The notes: generated by a model not told the origin, from the letters alone. A stretch of DNA of 64,000 bases from Hymenobacter perfusus (GCF_003944765.1 NZ_RWIU01000006.1:1-64000), one strand, 5' to 3'. Positions 1 to 8,055 are shown, counted from the stretch's first letter. Translations and numbers: made by a program.

Positions 1-78
1 CACTTCGCCAATTGTGCGGCCGCCTTGCTGACAAGCGGCCACCACACGTTCACGCAAGTCGGTGGAGTAGGCTTTCAT
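1..78 (-). CDS. IS630-type transposase, N-terminal fragment (cut by window edge)
   Basis: Reading leftward from the ATG at 78, the first 26 codons give MKAYSTDLRERVVAACQQGG followed by RTIGEV. This is the classic start of the helix-turn-helix DNA-binding part of IS630/Tc1-mariner transposases, which bind the element's ends before a DDE-type catalytic domain acts. The rest lies outside the window, so whether the gene is intact is unknown. The terminal inverted repeat of the element should lie between here and the gene at 258, but no repeat could be confirmed with only one end visible. Confidence 0.75.
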   Translation of the reverse strand, partial: MKAYSTDLRERVVAACQQGGRTIGEV

Positions 79-257
79 CAACGGAATCTACACTAAAACC
101 TGTACACAAACCTGGAATTCGCTCTAATATCTACCTGCTGAGGTATTGGACCGGAATTTTACACGCAACCCCACCCCGCTTGGCTGCGGTATACAGCACA
201 GGCTGCCGCTTCCGGCGGGGCCTTGCACTGAATTCCTCCACCCTATTTCTTTCCATC
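79..257. other. Intergenic region between transposase fragment and PA2169-type gene
   Basis: No gene is supported here. An open frame runs through from position 12 in the frame of the next gene, but its residues before 258 are low-complexity and resemble nothing. The segment probably contains one end of the IS element and the promoter of the gene at 258. Confidence 0.5.
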
Positions 258-728
258 ATGGCTACTATCACCGGCGAAACCGCCCGCGCTTACAACGACC
301 TCGTAGAAATCAATAAAACTGCCGCCAAAGGCTACCAGGAAGCCGCCGAAGGCGTAAGCAGCCCCGACCTGAAATCGAAGCTGAGCGAACTGAGCCAGCA
401 GCGCGCCAAATTCGCGGCAGAGCTGAACCAGCACGCCAGCCAGTACGGCATCTCGCCCGAAAACGAATCAACCATTGAAGGCGTGGTAGCGGATGCCGCC
501 GCCGCCGTACACCGGGGCTGGATCAACCTCAAATCGGTGGTTACGGGTCAGGACGATTCGGCTATTCTGGGCGAGTGCGAAACCGGCGACGCTACGGCGC
601 TGAGCTCGTACGAAACCGCGCTGAAGTCAACGGAGCTGCCCGTAGATGCCCGCAGCGTGATTCAGAAGCAGCACGGCGAAATTCTGTCGGCCAAAAACTG
701 GATTACTCAGCAGAAAGGTACCCGCTAA
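258..728 (+). CDS. PA2169 family four-helix-bundle protein (DUF2383)
   Basis: A 156-residue soluble protein starting MATITGETARAYNDLVEINK. It is helical throughout, with the ferritin-like DUF2383 pattern: an N-terminal helix with a DLVEINKTAAKGYQ-type motif, then a second acidic helix, a W-containing middle helix, and a C-terminal helix ending in HGEILSAKNWI. The family is widespread in Bacteroidota and Proteobacteria and is often associated with stress responses; the biochemical role is unknown. The ATG at 258 is chosen because similarity to the family begins there. A strong terminator follows directly. Confidence 0.85.
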   Translation: MATITGETARAYNDLVEINKTAAKGYQEAAEGVSSPDLKSKLSELSQQRAKFAAELNQHASQYGISPENESTIEGVVADAAAAVHRGWINLKSVVTGQDDSAILGECETGDATALSSYETALKSTELPVDARSVIQKQHGEILSAKNWITQQKGTR

Positions 729-742
729 GCGGCTCCTACCAG

Positions 743-779
743 CTAAAAAAAGACCTGCCCTTCCGGCGGGTCTTTTTTT
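743..779 (+). terminator. Rho-independent terminator after the PA2169-type gene
   Basis: A hairpin with arms AAAAAAGACCTGCC and GGCGGGTCTTTTTTT around a short CTTCC loop, ending in a T run. A-rich left and T-rich right flanks mean it could work in both directions. Confidence 0.85.
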
Positions 780-821
780 GTGCGTTGAACTGTGAAGAAG
801 GAACCTCAGCCCGCAGCACCG

Positions 822-848
822 TTGCAACCTTCCGACCCGGTATCTTTG
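822..848 (+). promoter_or_regulatory. Bacteroidota-type promoter for the exonuclease/GIY-YIG gene
   Basis: A TTG (822-824) lies 16 bases upstream of TATCTTTG (841-848), matching the Bacteroidota TTG / TAnnTTTG promoter pattern. It sits 47 bases upstream of the TTG codon at 896 and supports that start rather than the GTG at 575, which would lie upstream of the promoter and of a terminator. Confidence 0.55.
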
Positions 849-895
849 TTACAAATCAGCTTAGCCGGAATCCAGTTCTATTAGCCCCGCCGCTT

Positions 896-2395
896 TTGTA
901 CGCCATCATCGACCTTGAAACCACCGGGGGCCAGCCCGCGCAGGACCGCATCACCGAAATTGCCATTTACATTCACGATGGCGAGAAAGTGGTGGATGAG
1001 TTCAGCACTTTACTCAACCCCGGACGGGCCATTCCGTTTTTCATCACCCAACTCACGGGCATCACCGACGATATGGTGCGGGAGGCGCCCAAGTTCCACG
1101 AGGTGGCGCGCAAGGTGGTGGAAATGACCGAGGGGTGCGTGTTCGTGGCCCACAACGTGCGCTTCGATTACTCTTTCCTGAAAAAGGAATTTGCCGACCT
1201 GGGCTACAATTACTCCCGTAAAACGCTGTGCACAGTACGCCTGAGCCGCTCCCTGATGCCGGGCCAGCCGAGCTACAGCTTGGGCAAGCTGTGCCAGAAC
1301 ATCGGGATTCCGCTCAACGGCCGTCACCGCGCCGCCGGCGACGCGGCGGCCACGGCCATTCTATTTGGGCGGTTGCTCACTATCAGTCAGCAGCAGGAGG
1401 ATCCGGAGGCCACCGGCCTGACGCCTGCCGATACCCTAGCGGCCGTGGATGCCGCCGCTCCGGCCGGTCGCAAGCCCGGCACTGCGGCGGCTCCGGCTAC
1501 CAAGCAGCCCTCGGCCCGGAAAATCAAGGCCGTGCAGGAGGCTATCAAAACGGCTCTGCTCCCGCCTAACATCACCCCCGAGAAAGTAGCGGCACTGCCC
1601 CACGAGGCGGGCGTGTACTACTTCCACAACGAGGCCGGCGAGGTGATTTACGTGGGCAAAAGCATCAACATCTACAAGCGGATTCAGCAGCACTTCGCCG
1701 TCGATTATAAGTCGCGCAAGAGCATTGAGTTCAAGAACTCGATTTCGGAAATCACCTGGGAGCTGACGGGTTCGGAGTTGGTAGCGCTGCTGTTTGAGTC
1801 GCACGAAATCAAGCGCCTCAAGCCGTTGTACAACCGGGCACAGCGCCGCTCAGTGTTTCCGGCCGGCATCTTCCTGCGCACCGACGAGAACGGCTACAAG
1901 CACCTCTACTACGGCCGCGCCGACGACCACGCCGAGTCGCACCCGCTCATTGCGCTGGGCAACCAGTACAAAGCCAAGGGCTTCCTATTTCATAAGGTAG
2001 CCAAGTTCAACCTCTGCCAGAAGCTCTGCGACCTGTACAAAACCCAGGGCGCGTGCTTTGACTATCAGGTGCACCGCTGCAAGGGCGCGTGCCTGGGCTT
2101 GGAGCCGGCCGAGGAATACAATCAGCGCGTGGAAGCTGCCATCGAGTCGTTTACCTACGAGCACGGCTCGTTCGTGGTCATCGGGCAGGGTCGGCGGGAG
2201 GATGAAAAGAGCCTGGTGGTAGTGGAAAACGGCCGCTATCTGGGCTTCAGCTACATCGACGAAACATTCTCCGCCCGCCGCTTCGCCGATTTCCGGGACG
2301 CTATTACGCGCTACAACGATAACAAGGACGTGCAGCAGATCATCCGCCAGTACCTGCGCACCCCACACAAGGATAAAGTGAAGGTGTTCAAGTGA
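896..2395 (+). CDS. DEDDh 3'-5' exonuclease fused to a GIY-YIG nuclease domain
   Basis: A 499-residue protein. Residues 1-165 are a DnaQ/epsilon-like exonuclease: D6 and E8 in IIDLETTGG, D91 in VRFDYSF, and H144/D149 in HRAAGDA. A linker rich in Ala and Pro (about 170-205) leads to a GIY-YIG domain with GVYYF at 239-243, IYVGKS at 251-256 and R262, like the N-terminal nuclease of UvrC and Cho. The C-terminal third has several Cys residues. Such fusions are known in actinobacteria and Bacteroidota and are thought to act in DNA repair. The start is taken as TTG 896, since family similarity begins there, a promoter lies just upstream and no ATG is available. Confidence 0.88.
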   Translation: MYAIIDLETTGGQPAQDRITEIAIYIHDGEKVVDEFSTLLNPGRAIPFFITQLTGITDDMVREAPKFHEVARKVVEMTEGCVFVAHNVRFDYSFLKKEFADLGYNYSRKTLCTVRLSRSLMPGQPSYSLGKLCQNIGIPLNGRHRAAGDAAATAILFGRLLTISQQQEDPEATGLTPADTLAAVDAAAPAGRKPGTAAAPATKQPSARKIKAVQEAIKTALLPPNITPEKVAALPHEAGVYYFHNEAGEVIYVGKSINIYKRIQQHFAVDYKSRKSIEFKNSISEITWELTGSELVALLFESHEIKRLKPLYNRAQRRSVFPAGIFLRTDENGYKHLYYGRADDHAESHPLIALGNQYKAKGFLFHKVAKFNLCQKLCDLYKTQGACFDYQVHRCKGACLGLEPAEEYNQRVEAAIESFTYEHGSFVVIGQGRREDEKSLVVVENGRYLGFSYIDETFSARRFADFRDAITRYNDNKDVQQIIRQYLRTPHKDKVKVFK

Positions 2396-2399
2396 GATG

Positions 2400-2478
2400 A
2401 GAGAGTATAGAAGTGAGAGGTAAGAAGCGCGTTGGCGGAACGAAACGCTTGCTTCTCACTTCTAAAGGGTCTGACGCC
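2400..2478. repeat. Imperfect inverted repeat at a convergent gene junction
   Basis: Between the stop codons of two converging genes lies TAGAAGTGAGA (from 2408), later mirrored by TCTCACTTCTA (ending 2464). The outer 11 bases pair perfectly and the inner parts pair imperfectly. The purine-rich word AAGTGAGA is shared with the inverted repeat at 24083-24170. Confidence 0.6.
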
Positions 2479-2901
2479 TCACTTCCCGGCCTGGGCTTGC
2501 TGCAGCCACTGCACGGCGCGGGTTTCATCGTTGAAGCGGCGCATCTGGTAGGTACGGGCGGGGTCGTGGTCGGCGACCTGGAACGCGGGTAGTGCCTCGG
2601 TCAGCTGCTGGTAGTCGGGCGACAAAAGCTGGCTCATGAAGACGGGCTGTCCCATTTTGCTGGCCAGTTGGGGGAAAAATTCTTCCAGTCCCCAGCGGGT
2701 AGTATCGGCATCGGCGGGCTGGCGGCGGCGGCCATCCAGCAGCCAATAAGCACACTGACACTGTTGCGCGGCCTCCAGAATCAGTTGGTATCCCCACTGG
2801 GTCTCCGCCCCCGATACTGGCCGCAACCAGCGGGCCACCAGAAAATTGAGGTCAGGACGGTAGGTGAGCGAAAGAAAGTCGGGGGCGGCGAAAATGTGCA
2901 T
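2479..2901 (-). CDS. SpoIIAA/STAS-like hypothetical protein (paralogue A)
   Basis: A 140-residue protein without a signal peptide. It begins with a beta-strand-like segment (LSLTYRPDLNFLVARWLRP), has a central strand ending in an aspartate (YWLLDGRRRQ), and ends with DETRAVQWLQ. This order of elements, including the aspartate after the central strand and the C-terminal A..WL helix, resembles SpoIIAA-like/STAS-fold proteins common in Hymenobacter. It is clearly homologous to the divergently transcribed neighbour at 3053. Function is unknown. Confidence 0.65.
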   Translation of the reverse strand: MHIFAAPDFLSLTYRPDLNFLVARWLRPVSGAETQWGYQLILEAAQQCQCAYWLLDGRRRQPADADTTRWGLEEFFPQLASKMGQPVFMSQLLSPDYQQLTEALPAFQVADHDPARTYQMRRFNDETRAVQWLQQAQAGK

Positions 2902-3052
2902 GCAGGAGTGTAGTGGCCGCCAATATACGCCACGATGACCAGCAGCCCGTTATGCGGGTGCCTAGTACCGGCTCCAAGCCAGCTAGTTCAAGGATTCCGA
3001 TTGTCAGCGGCGTAATCGTACCTTCGTGGCGGCTGGCTTCAGCCCGTTTCAT

Positions 3053-3472
3053 ATGACAAACAGTGCCTCCTTCCTGCAGATTTCTTTCCGACCCGACCTG
3101 CACCTGCTCATCATGCGCTGGCTGCGCGACGTAACACAGGCCGAGCTGAAGCAGGGCTACTCGGAAGTCCTGCAGGCTGCCCAGCAGCACAATGCCACCT
3201 GCTGGCTGGTAGATTCCCGCCGCCGGGTGCAGTCAGATGAGGCAATGGTACAGTGGCTGGCCAACGATTACCTGCCCACGCTTAGCGCGCAGCTGGGCAA
3301 CCAGCTCATTCGCCTAGCCTGCCTGGTAGCGGCTACCTGGCAACCCGCCGAAGCCCCTGCCACGCCCCTGGCCGTACTGGCCCAGCGGCCTAGCCAGGCC
3401 GCTTATTCCTATCACGTCCAGCTTTTTGGCGACGAAGGAACGGCTATGCAGTGGTTGCAGGCTAGCTGCTAA
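3053..3472 (+). CDS. SpoIIAA/STAS-like hypothetical protein (paralogue B)
   Basis: A 139-residue protein homologous to the product at 2479-2901: FLQISFRPDLHLLIMRWLRD matches the partner's N-terminus, CWLVDSRRRVQ matches its central strand, and DEGTAMQWLQ matches its C-terminus. The ATG at 3053 is preferred over the upstream in-frame start at 3026 because homology begins there. The divergent pair shares about 150 bases of upstream DNA. A sensory or scaffold role is possible but unsupported. Confidence 0.65.
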   Translation: MTNSASFLQISFRPDLHLLIMRWLRDVTQAELKQGYSEVLQAAQQHNATCWLVDSRRRVQSDEAMVQWLANDYLPTLSAQLGNQLIRLACLVAATWQPAEAPATPLAVLAQRPSQAAYSYHVQLFGDEGTAMQWLQASC

Positions 3473-3483
3473 ACTACCGCCCC

Positions 3484-5085
3484 CTAAAACAGCCGATGCC
3501 GCAGCAACCAGCCGGCCGCGTCGAATTCCTCGGCCCGAGGCTGGTACTTCTCCTGTTTCAACTGGCCCAGGCGGAGCGTGTTACCGTCGCCGCTGTCGTA
3601 GATGGTGAGGCGGCTGCCGGGGCGTTTGGGCGGGGCGGGTACGGCCTCCAGCAGGTCCTGTCCCGCCCCGTCGTACACCCCAATCTGCAGGCGCGCATCG
3701 GGCAGGCCGCGCAGCTCAAACGCGTCGTTGCCGCCCAGCCCGAACAGTTTGAGTGAGCGGGTTTCCGTGGCAGAGAATGTGCGCTCGTGCAGCAGCTCGC
3801 TGCCCTGGGGCGAAAGGCGAAACAGCTGCACCCGCACCTGGCCGGGGCCGGTAGCCTCCAGCACAAACCGCTCGGCCTCATCGGTGCCGGGCAGCTCCAC
3901 GTCGCGGTTCAGCAGCGCGTAGAATTTATCGGCTACGGCCGGCAGCTGCTCGCGGCGACTCCGGAGCTTATGGGTAAAATCGGCGGTACTCATGCGCTGC
4001 ACTTCGGCGGGCCACACGGCCAGCGCCCGGGCAATGGCCGGGTCCGACAAGGAGTTGCGCAACGAATCGGCAATCTGGCGAAAGTCCTCCCGGCTCAGGT
4101 AGGCCAGCAACGACTTATCCATGGGCCGTGCGGCCCGGTTGAGGCCCTCCACATCGGCCAGCCGGATTTTTTCATGAAAACTCTGGTAGTTCGATTTCAC
4201 CCAGCCAATCATGTGCGTCAGCAGGCCGTCATCGAACTTGAAAAAGGCATGGTCCCGGTCGCGCGGAATAGCGCGGTAGGTAGTGCCGCCGCCGGCCGCT
4301 GGAAAGCTGGCCCAGCGCCACTGGTCCTCACGGCGGCTCCAGTCGCCCAGCCACATATCGAACAGCCGGCTGCGCAGGTACTGGCGGGCATCAATCTGAA
4401 AGCGGGAGCTGGCAACCAGATTGGTGAACACCTTGCGGGAGCTTTCCACGGCCGCCGAGTTGCCGAAACTACCCACAGTGCGCTGGTCGCCCTCGGGCCG
4501 CTCCTCGAACAGGTACAGGGCCTGCCCGAAACTCTCCCGAAACTCCCCCAGGGCCGGGTCATCGGCAATGTACACGAGCCGGGGATTGGTGTGATACAGA
4601 CCGGCAGCCTGGGCCAGCGGGGCCACGATGTAGGCCCCATACGGGTGAATCACGCTGGTCTGGTCCTTCATCAACCGCCCGATGGGGCCATCCTGTAAAC
4701 CTTCCGGCAAGGCTTTGGTAGCATCCTTATCCACGGAGCGCAGCACATACTGCACGCCGCTGCGGTCCACGAGCCGCAGGTTTTTGGTCTGAAACGAGCC
4801 GCCTTCCCGAATGGGCGTAAGCCCCCCGGGGACGGCCGTACGCAGGTTAAAAACCGGTACCGTTACGGGCAACCCCCACAGGGCTCGGTAGTGCGTGCCC
4901 CAGAAGAAGCGGTGTACCGCGCCCCGGTCATACTGCGGCCCGGCGGCTATCAGGACCGTCGAGTCAGGGCGAATAGCAGGTAGCGCGGTAGCCGGGGGCG
5001 TTTGGGCCGGGGCCGCGCAGGAACTCAGAACCAGAGCACTGCATAAGCCTGCGGCCAGCCAAGATGCAGAGGAGGAAAACAACAC
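3484..5085 (-). CDS. Kinase-like lipoprotein with RTX-like segment (divergent copy)
   Basis: A protein of about 533 residues with a hydrophobic N-terminus ending in a lipobox (VLSSC), so probably a surface or periplasmic lipoprotein. It contains YVLRSVDKD, then ALYLFEERP, GDWSRREDQW and RDRDHAFFKFDDG, an order that recalls CotH/FAM20/HipA-like atypical kinases. Near the C-terminus, LFGLGGNDAFEL and YDGAGQDLL resemble RTX-like turns. It is homologous to the product at 5240. Related Bacteroidota proteins, from memory, carry a further outer-membrane barrel domain; none is present here. The DRH triad of the partner is SRR here. The start is uncertain: GTG 5085 fits a lipoprotein signal, but an in-frame ATG at 5241 overlaps the divergent gene's start. 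Confidence 0.6.
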   Translation of the reverse strand: MLFSSSASWLAAGLCSALVLSSCAAPAQTPPATALPAIRPDSTVLIAAGPQYDRGAVHRFFWGTHYRALWGLPVTVPVFNLRTAVPGGLTPIREGGSFQTKNLRLVDRSGVQYVLRSVDKDATKALPEGLQDGPIGRLMKDQTSVIHPYGAYIVAPLAQAAGLYHTNPRLVYIADDPALGEFRESFGQALYLFEERPEGDQRTVGSFGNSAAVESSRKVFTNLVASSRFQIDARQYLRSRLFDMWLGDWSRREDQWRWASFPAAGGGTTYRAIPRDRDHAFFKFDDGLLTHMIGWVKSNYQSFHEKIRLADVEGLNRAARPMDKSLLAYLSREDFRQIADSLRNSLSDPAIARALAVWPAEVQRMSTADFTHKLRSRREQLPAVADKFYALLNRDVELPGTDEAERFVLEATGPGQVRVQLFRLSPQGSELLHERTFSATETRSLKLFGLGGNDAFELRGLPDARLQIGVYDGAGQDLLEAVPAPPKRPGSRLTIYDSGDGNTLRLGQLKQEKYQPRAEEFDAAGWLLRHRLF

Positions 5086-5239
5086 GAATGAGCAGGCGTT
5101 TCGGCGGGAGGCAAACCCGCCCCGGACGGAGCGGCTGCCCCTTATAGCGCAAAGCCGCCCTCCACGGTTGTACGCAGTGGCATTGACTTTTCTGCCGAAG
5201 TTGCGTTGAAGGACCCGAAGCCGCGCTTTCCCGCCCCGC

Positions 5240-6835
5240 ATGAATCCACGCTACCCTTTCGCTTTTCTGCTCCTCACGGCCGCCTCGTGCAGCCGTGACA
5301 CGTATTTCCAGCCCGATGCCCGGGTGGATTTTGCCTCTCCCCTGCCCGCCAACGCCGACAGTGCCCGCGTTACGGCCGGACGCCATTACCGGCGCGGCCC
5401 CTCGGGCCGTTTCTTTCTGGGGCCGCACTACCGCCGGGCCTGGGCCGAACCGGTTACGCTGCCGGTCCTCAACCTACAAACGGCCGTGCCGGGCGGTCTG
5501 AAATTTGGCAAAATCGGGGGCGGCTTCCAGACCATCAGCATGACTGTGGTGGGAGCCGATGGCCGCAGCTACGCCCTGCGCAGCATCGACAAGGACCCTT
5601 ACCGCACTCTGCCCAAAGTGCTCCGGCAGGGCTTCATTCTGACCACCGTGCGCGACGCCACCTCGGCGGGCATGCCCTACGGGGCCTTCGTAGTGCCACT
5701 CTTAGCCGAGGCTGCCGGCTTGCCCCACACCACGCCCCGCGCATTTTACGTTCGGGCCGATGAAACCGGCCTGGAAGAAGCATCCGAGCGGTTTCGCGGC
5801 AAAATAGTGTTGTTGGAAGAGAAATTCGAAGGCAAGCAGAACATTGCCGGCCCCGTGGCCGGTGCCCTGGATCTGGAAGAAACCGAGGACGTGCTGGAAG
5901 ACCGGTACGCCGCCCCGGGCCACCGGCTGGATGGCGAAGCCTACGTGCGGGCGCGCCTGCTCGATTTGTGGCTGGGCGACTGGGACCGGCACGAGGGCCA
6001 GTGGAGCTGGGCCGCCTACGCCCAGCCCGACGGCCGCACGCTCTGGAAACCCGTGCCCCAGGACCGGGACCAGGTTTTCTTCCGCTTTGATGACGGCGCG
6101 TTATCGTGGCTAGTGAGCAAGCTGGCGGGCAAGTTCCGCACCTTCCGCCCCCACTACGAAAGCATTGAGGGCTACACTCGCAACGCCTCGTTCGTGGACG
6201 AGCGGGCGCTGGCGGCCGTGCCCCACGCCACGTACCTGCGCACCGCCCACGAGTTGCAGCTGCGCCTTACCGATACCGTTATTGAGCAGGCCGTGCGCCA
6301 GGGGTTGCCTAAGGAAGTATATCAGCTGGAAGGCCCCCGCATGATAGCCACGCTCAAAGCCCGCCGGGCCGCGCTACCCCAGGCCACCGAGGAGTTCTAC
6401 CGCCTCAAGGCCCGCGAGGTGCTGGTAGCCGGCACCGATGCCGCCGAGCGGTTTGTGGTGGAGCGCTTGAACGATACGGCCACGGTGGTATCGGTGTACA
6501 CGCTGCCGGTGCGCAAAAAGGCCCCGGCCGCCTCACTGGTGTATCAGCGCAGCTTCAACCCGGCCCACACCCACACCGTCCGGCTACACGGACTGGGCGG
6601 GAAAGATGAGTTTCTGGTGTCAGGCCAGGTGCGCCGCTCACCCTTCGTGGAGGTGTACGGCGGCCCGGGCGAAGACCTGCTGCAGGATTCTTCCCGCGTA
6701 GCCGGCCTGCGCAAGCGCACCCGCTTCTTCGATACCCGCCGCAACAACGTGCTGGAACCCGGCCCCGAAACCAAGGACCGCACCGCTCACAGCGTCCTCT
6801 CCCACGCCTTCGACCGGGACGGCTCGGGGCGGTAA
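5240..6835 (+). CDS. Kinase-like lipoprotein with RTX-like segment (canonical copy)
   Basis: A 531-residue protein with a clear lipoprotein signal (MNPRYPFAFLLLTAASC). Conserved blocks in order are VLNLQTAVPGGL, YALRSIDKDPYR, IVLLEEKFEG, LGDWDRHEGQWSW, VPQDRDQVFFRFDDG, and an RTX-like GLGGKDEF with YGGPGEDLL. The DRH...Q and D.D..F blocks are reminiscent of CotH/FAM20/HipA-like kinases, with DRH as catalytic loop and DRD as metal site. This is inference from motif spacing, not an established assignment. It shares the CATG at its start codon with an ATG of the divergent paralogue. The C-terminal beta-barrel seen in related proteins is absent. Confidence 0.6.
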   Translation: MNPRYPFAFLLLTAASCSRDTYFQPDARVDFASPLPANADSARVTAGRHYRRGPSGRFFLGPHYRRAWAEPVTLPVLNLQTAVPGGLKFGKIGGGFQTISMTVVGADGRSYALRSIDKDPYRTLPKVLRQGFILTTVRDATSAGMPYGAFVVPLLAEAAGLPHTTPRAFYVRADETGLEEASERFRGKIVLLEEKFEGKQNIAGPVAGALDLEETEDVLEDRYAAPGHRLDGEAYVRARLLDLWLGDWDRHEGQWSWAAYAQPDGRTLWKPVPQDRDQVFFRFDDGALSWLVSKLAGKFRTFRPHYESIEGYTRNASFVDERALAAVPHATYLRTAHELQLRLTDTVIEQAVRQGLPKEVYQLEGPRMIATLKARRAALPQATEEFYRLKAREVLVAGTDAAERFVVERLNDTATVVSVYTLPVRKKAPAASLVYQRSFNPAHTHTVRLHGLGGKDEFLVSGQVRRSPFVEVYGGPGEDLLQDSSRVAGLRKRTRFFDTRRNNVLEPGPETKDRTAHSVLSHAFDRDGSGR

Positions 6836-6840
6836 GTGAT

Positions 6841-6937
6841 GAAATAGTGAGCTGGGGAAATGGTGAGTTTGACGTTCTGTTTGCGCTACCCGCGCCACTT
6901 CAACATCAAACTCACCATTTCACCAGCTCACTATTTC
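6841..6937. repeat. Long inverted repeat between converging genes
   Basis: Two 32-base arms (6841-6872 and 6906-6937) match as inverted repeats with one mismatch; they begin GAAATAGTGAGCTGG and end GGTGAGTTTGA. The right arm overlaps the last codons and stop of the topoisomerase gene. The inter-arm region begins with CGTTCTGTTTGC, and TGACGTTCTGTTTGC recurs at 52829. It probably forms a large bidirectional terminator or derives from a repeat element. Confidence 0.8.
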
Positions 6938-8055
6938 GCCTTTTCCAGCTCCGCCAGCATATCCAGCACCATGTGCTCGGTGGGAGTTAGCTGGTCGTTT
7001 TCGGCGGGGTCGGCGTCGTGGCGGCGCAGGTAGTCGATGAGCTTATCGGAGTTGAACAGCTCGATGACCTGCGGGTGAATGTAGTATTTGGAGCACACGC
7101 TGGGCGTGTTGCCCAGGTTTTCGGCCACTTCCTTTACCGCGCGCTTCAGGGTTTTGGGCTTCGGGAAGTCGGGCTCCTCATCCAGCACGCGCTCCAGGCA
7201 TTCCACCATTTTCACGGTTCCCCCCCAGGTACGAAAATCCTTGGCTGATAGGCTCAGGCCGGTTACCTCGTGCAGGTAGTCGTTCACGTCGTCCGATTCC
7301 AGCTCCTGGCGGTGACCATCAGAAGCGTAGTACTGGAACAGGTGCTGGCCGGGAATTTCCTTGCATTTCTGCACCAGCCGGGCCAGTTTCCGGTCGTGTA
7401 TGGTCAGGTTGTGGGGCACGCCTTTCTTACCCACGAAGCTAAAGCGCACATCCGCGCCGCTCACGGCTACATGCTTGTCACGCAACGTAGTGAGGCCGTA
7501 GGTCTTGTTCTTTTTGGCGTATTCCTTGTTGCCCACCCGAATAAACGACTGGTCCATGAGCGTGAGCACCAACGCTACCACCTTGCGCTTGTCCAGCTGG
7601 GGGCGGGCCAGATCTTTGGTCATCTGCCCCCGCAGTTCGGCCAGTTTCTCCCCGAAGGCCCGCAGGCGGCTGAACTTGGTGAGGGCGCGGGCCTGGTCCC
7701 AGGCCGGGTGGTAGAGGTACTGCTTACGGCCCTTGGCGTCGCGGCCGGTTACCTGCAAATGGGTGGTGGCCGAGGGCGAAATCCACACATCGGTCCAGGC
7801 CGGCGGAATCACAAAGCCCTGAATACGGGTCAGTGTTTTATCGTCGGCTACCGGCTCGCCTTTGGCCGTTAGGTAGTGGAAGCTGCCGCTCTTCGTAGCC
7901 TGCCGGGTGAGGCCGGGCTTGGTATCGGTGAGGTAGCGCAGACCGGCCAGCTCGGCCTGGCGGGCGGGGTCTTTGTACAGCAGGTGTGCCTCTTCCAACG
8001 GATTCAGGCGCTTTTTTTTGGTTTTGGGGCGGGGAGTGGTGGCAGTAGTCGTCAT
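6931..8055 (-). CDS. DNA topoisomerase IB (eukaryal/poxviral type)
   Basis: A 374-residue enzyme that relaxes supercoiled DNA through a 3'-phosphotyrosyl intermediate. It has a basic N-terminus, an N-terminal DNA-binding domain with GFVIPPAWTDVWISP (80-94), and a catalytic domain with Arg173 in FIRVGNKEYAKKNKTYGLTT, a Lys in VGKKGV (210-211), Arg275 in FRTWGGT and the nucleophile, probably Tyr325, in CSKYYIHP. The length matches bacterial TopIB. The ATG at 8055 is preferred over an upstream in-frame start because it begins the basic tail; the extra 44 residues upstream look non-coding. Its end overlaps the inverted repeat at 6841-6937. Confidence 0.93.
   Translation of the reverse strand: MTTTATTPRPKTKKKRLNPLEEAHLLYKDPARQAELAGLRYLTDTKPGLTRQATKSGSFHYLTAKGEPVADDKTLTRIQGFVIPPAWTDVWISPSATTHLQVTGRDAKGRKQYLYHPAWDQARALTKFSRLRAFGEKLAELRGQMTKDLARPQLDKRKVVALVLTLMDQSFIRVGNKEYAKKNKTYGLTTLRDKHVAVSGADVRFSFVGKKGVPHNLTIHDRKLARLVQKCKEIPGQHLFQYYASDGHRQELESDDVNDYLHEVTGLSLSAKDFRTWGGTVKMVECLERVLDEEPDFPKPKTLKRAVKEVAENLGNTPSVCSKYYIHPQVIELFNSDKLIDYLRRHDADPAENDQLTPTEHMVLDMLAELEKAK

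Noticed and set aside
12..257. Upstream extension of the PA2169-type gene
   Set aside because: The extension is low-complexity and overlaps the transposase fragment; family similarity starts at 258.
575..895. GTG-started extension of the exonuclease gene
   Set aside because: It overlaps the previous gene, crosses a terminator and precedes the only good promoter. The conserved domain starts at 896.
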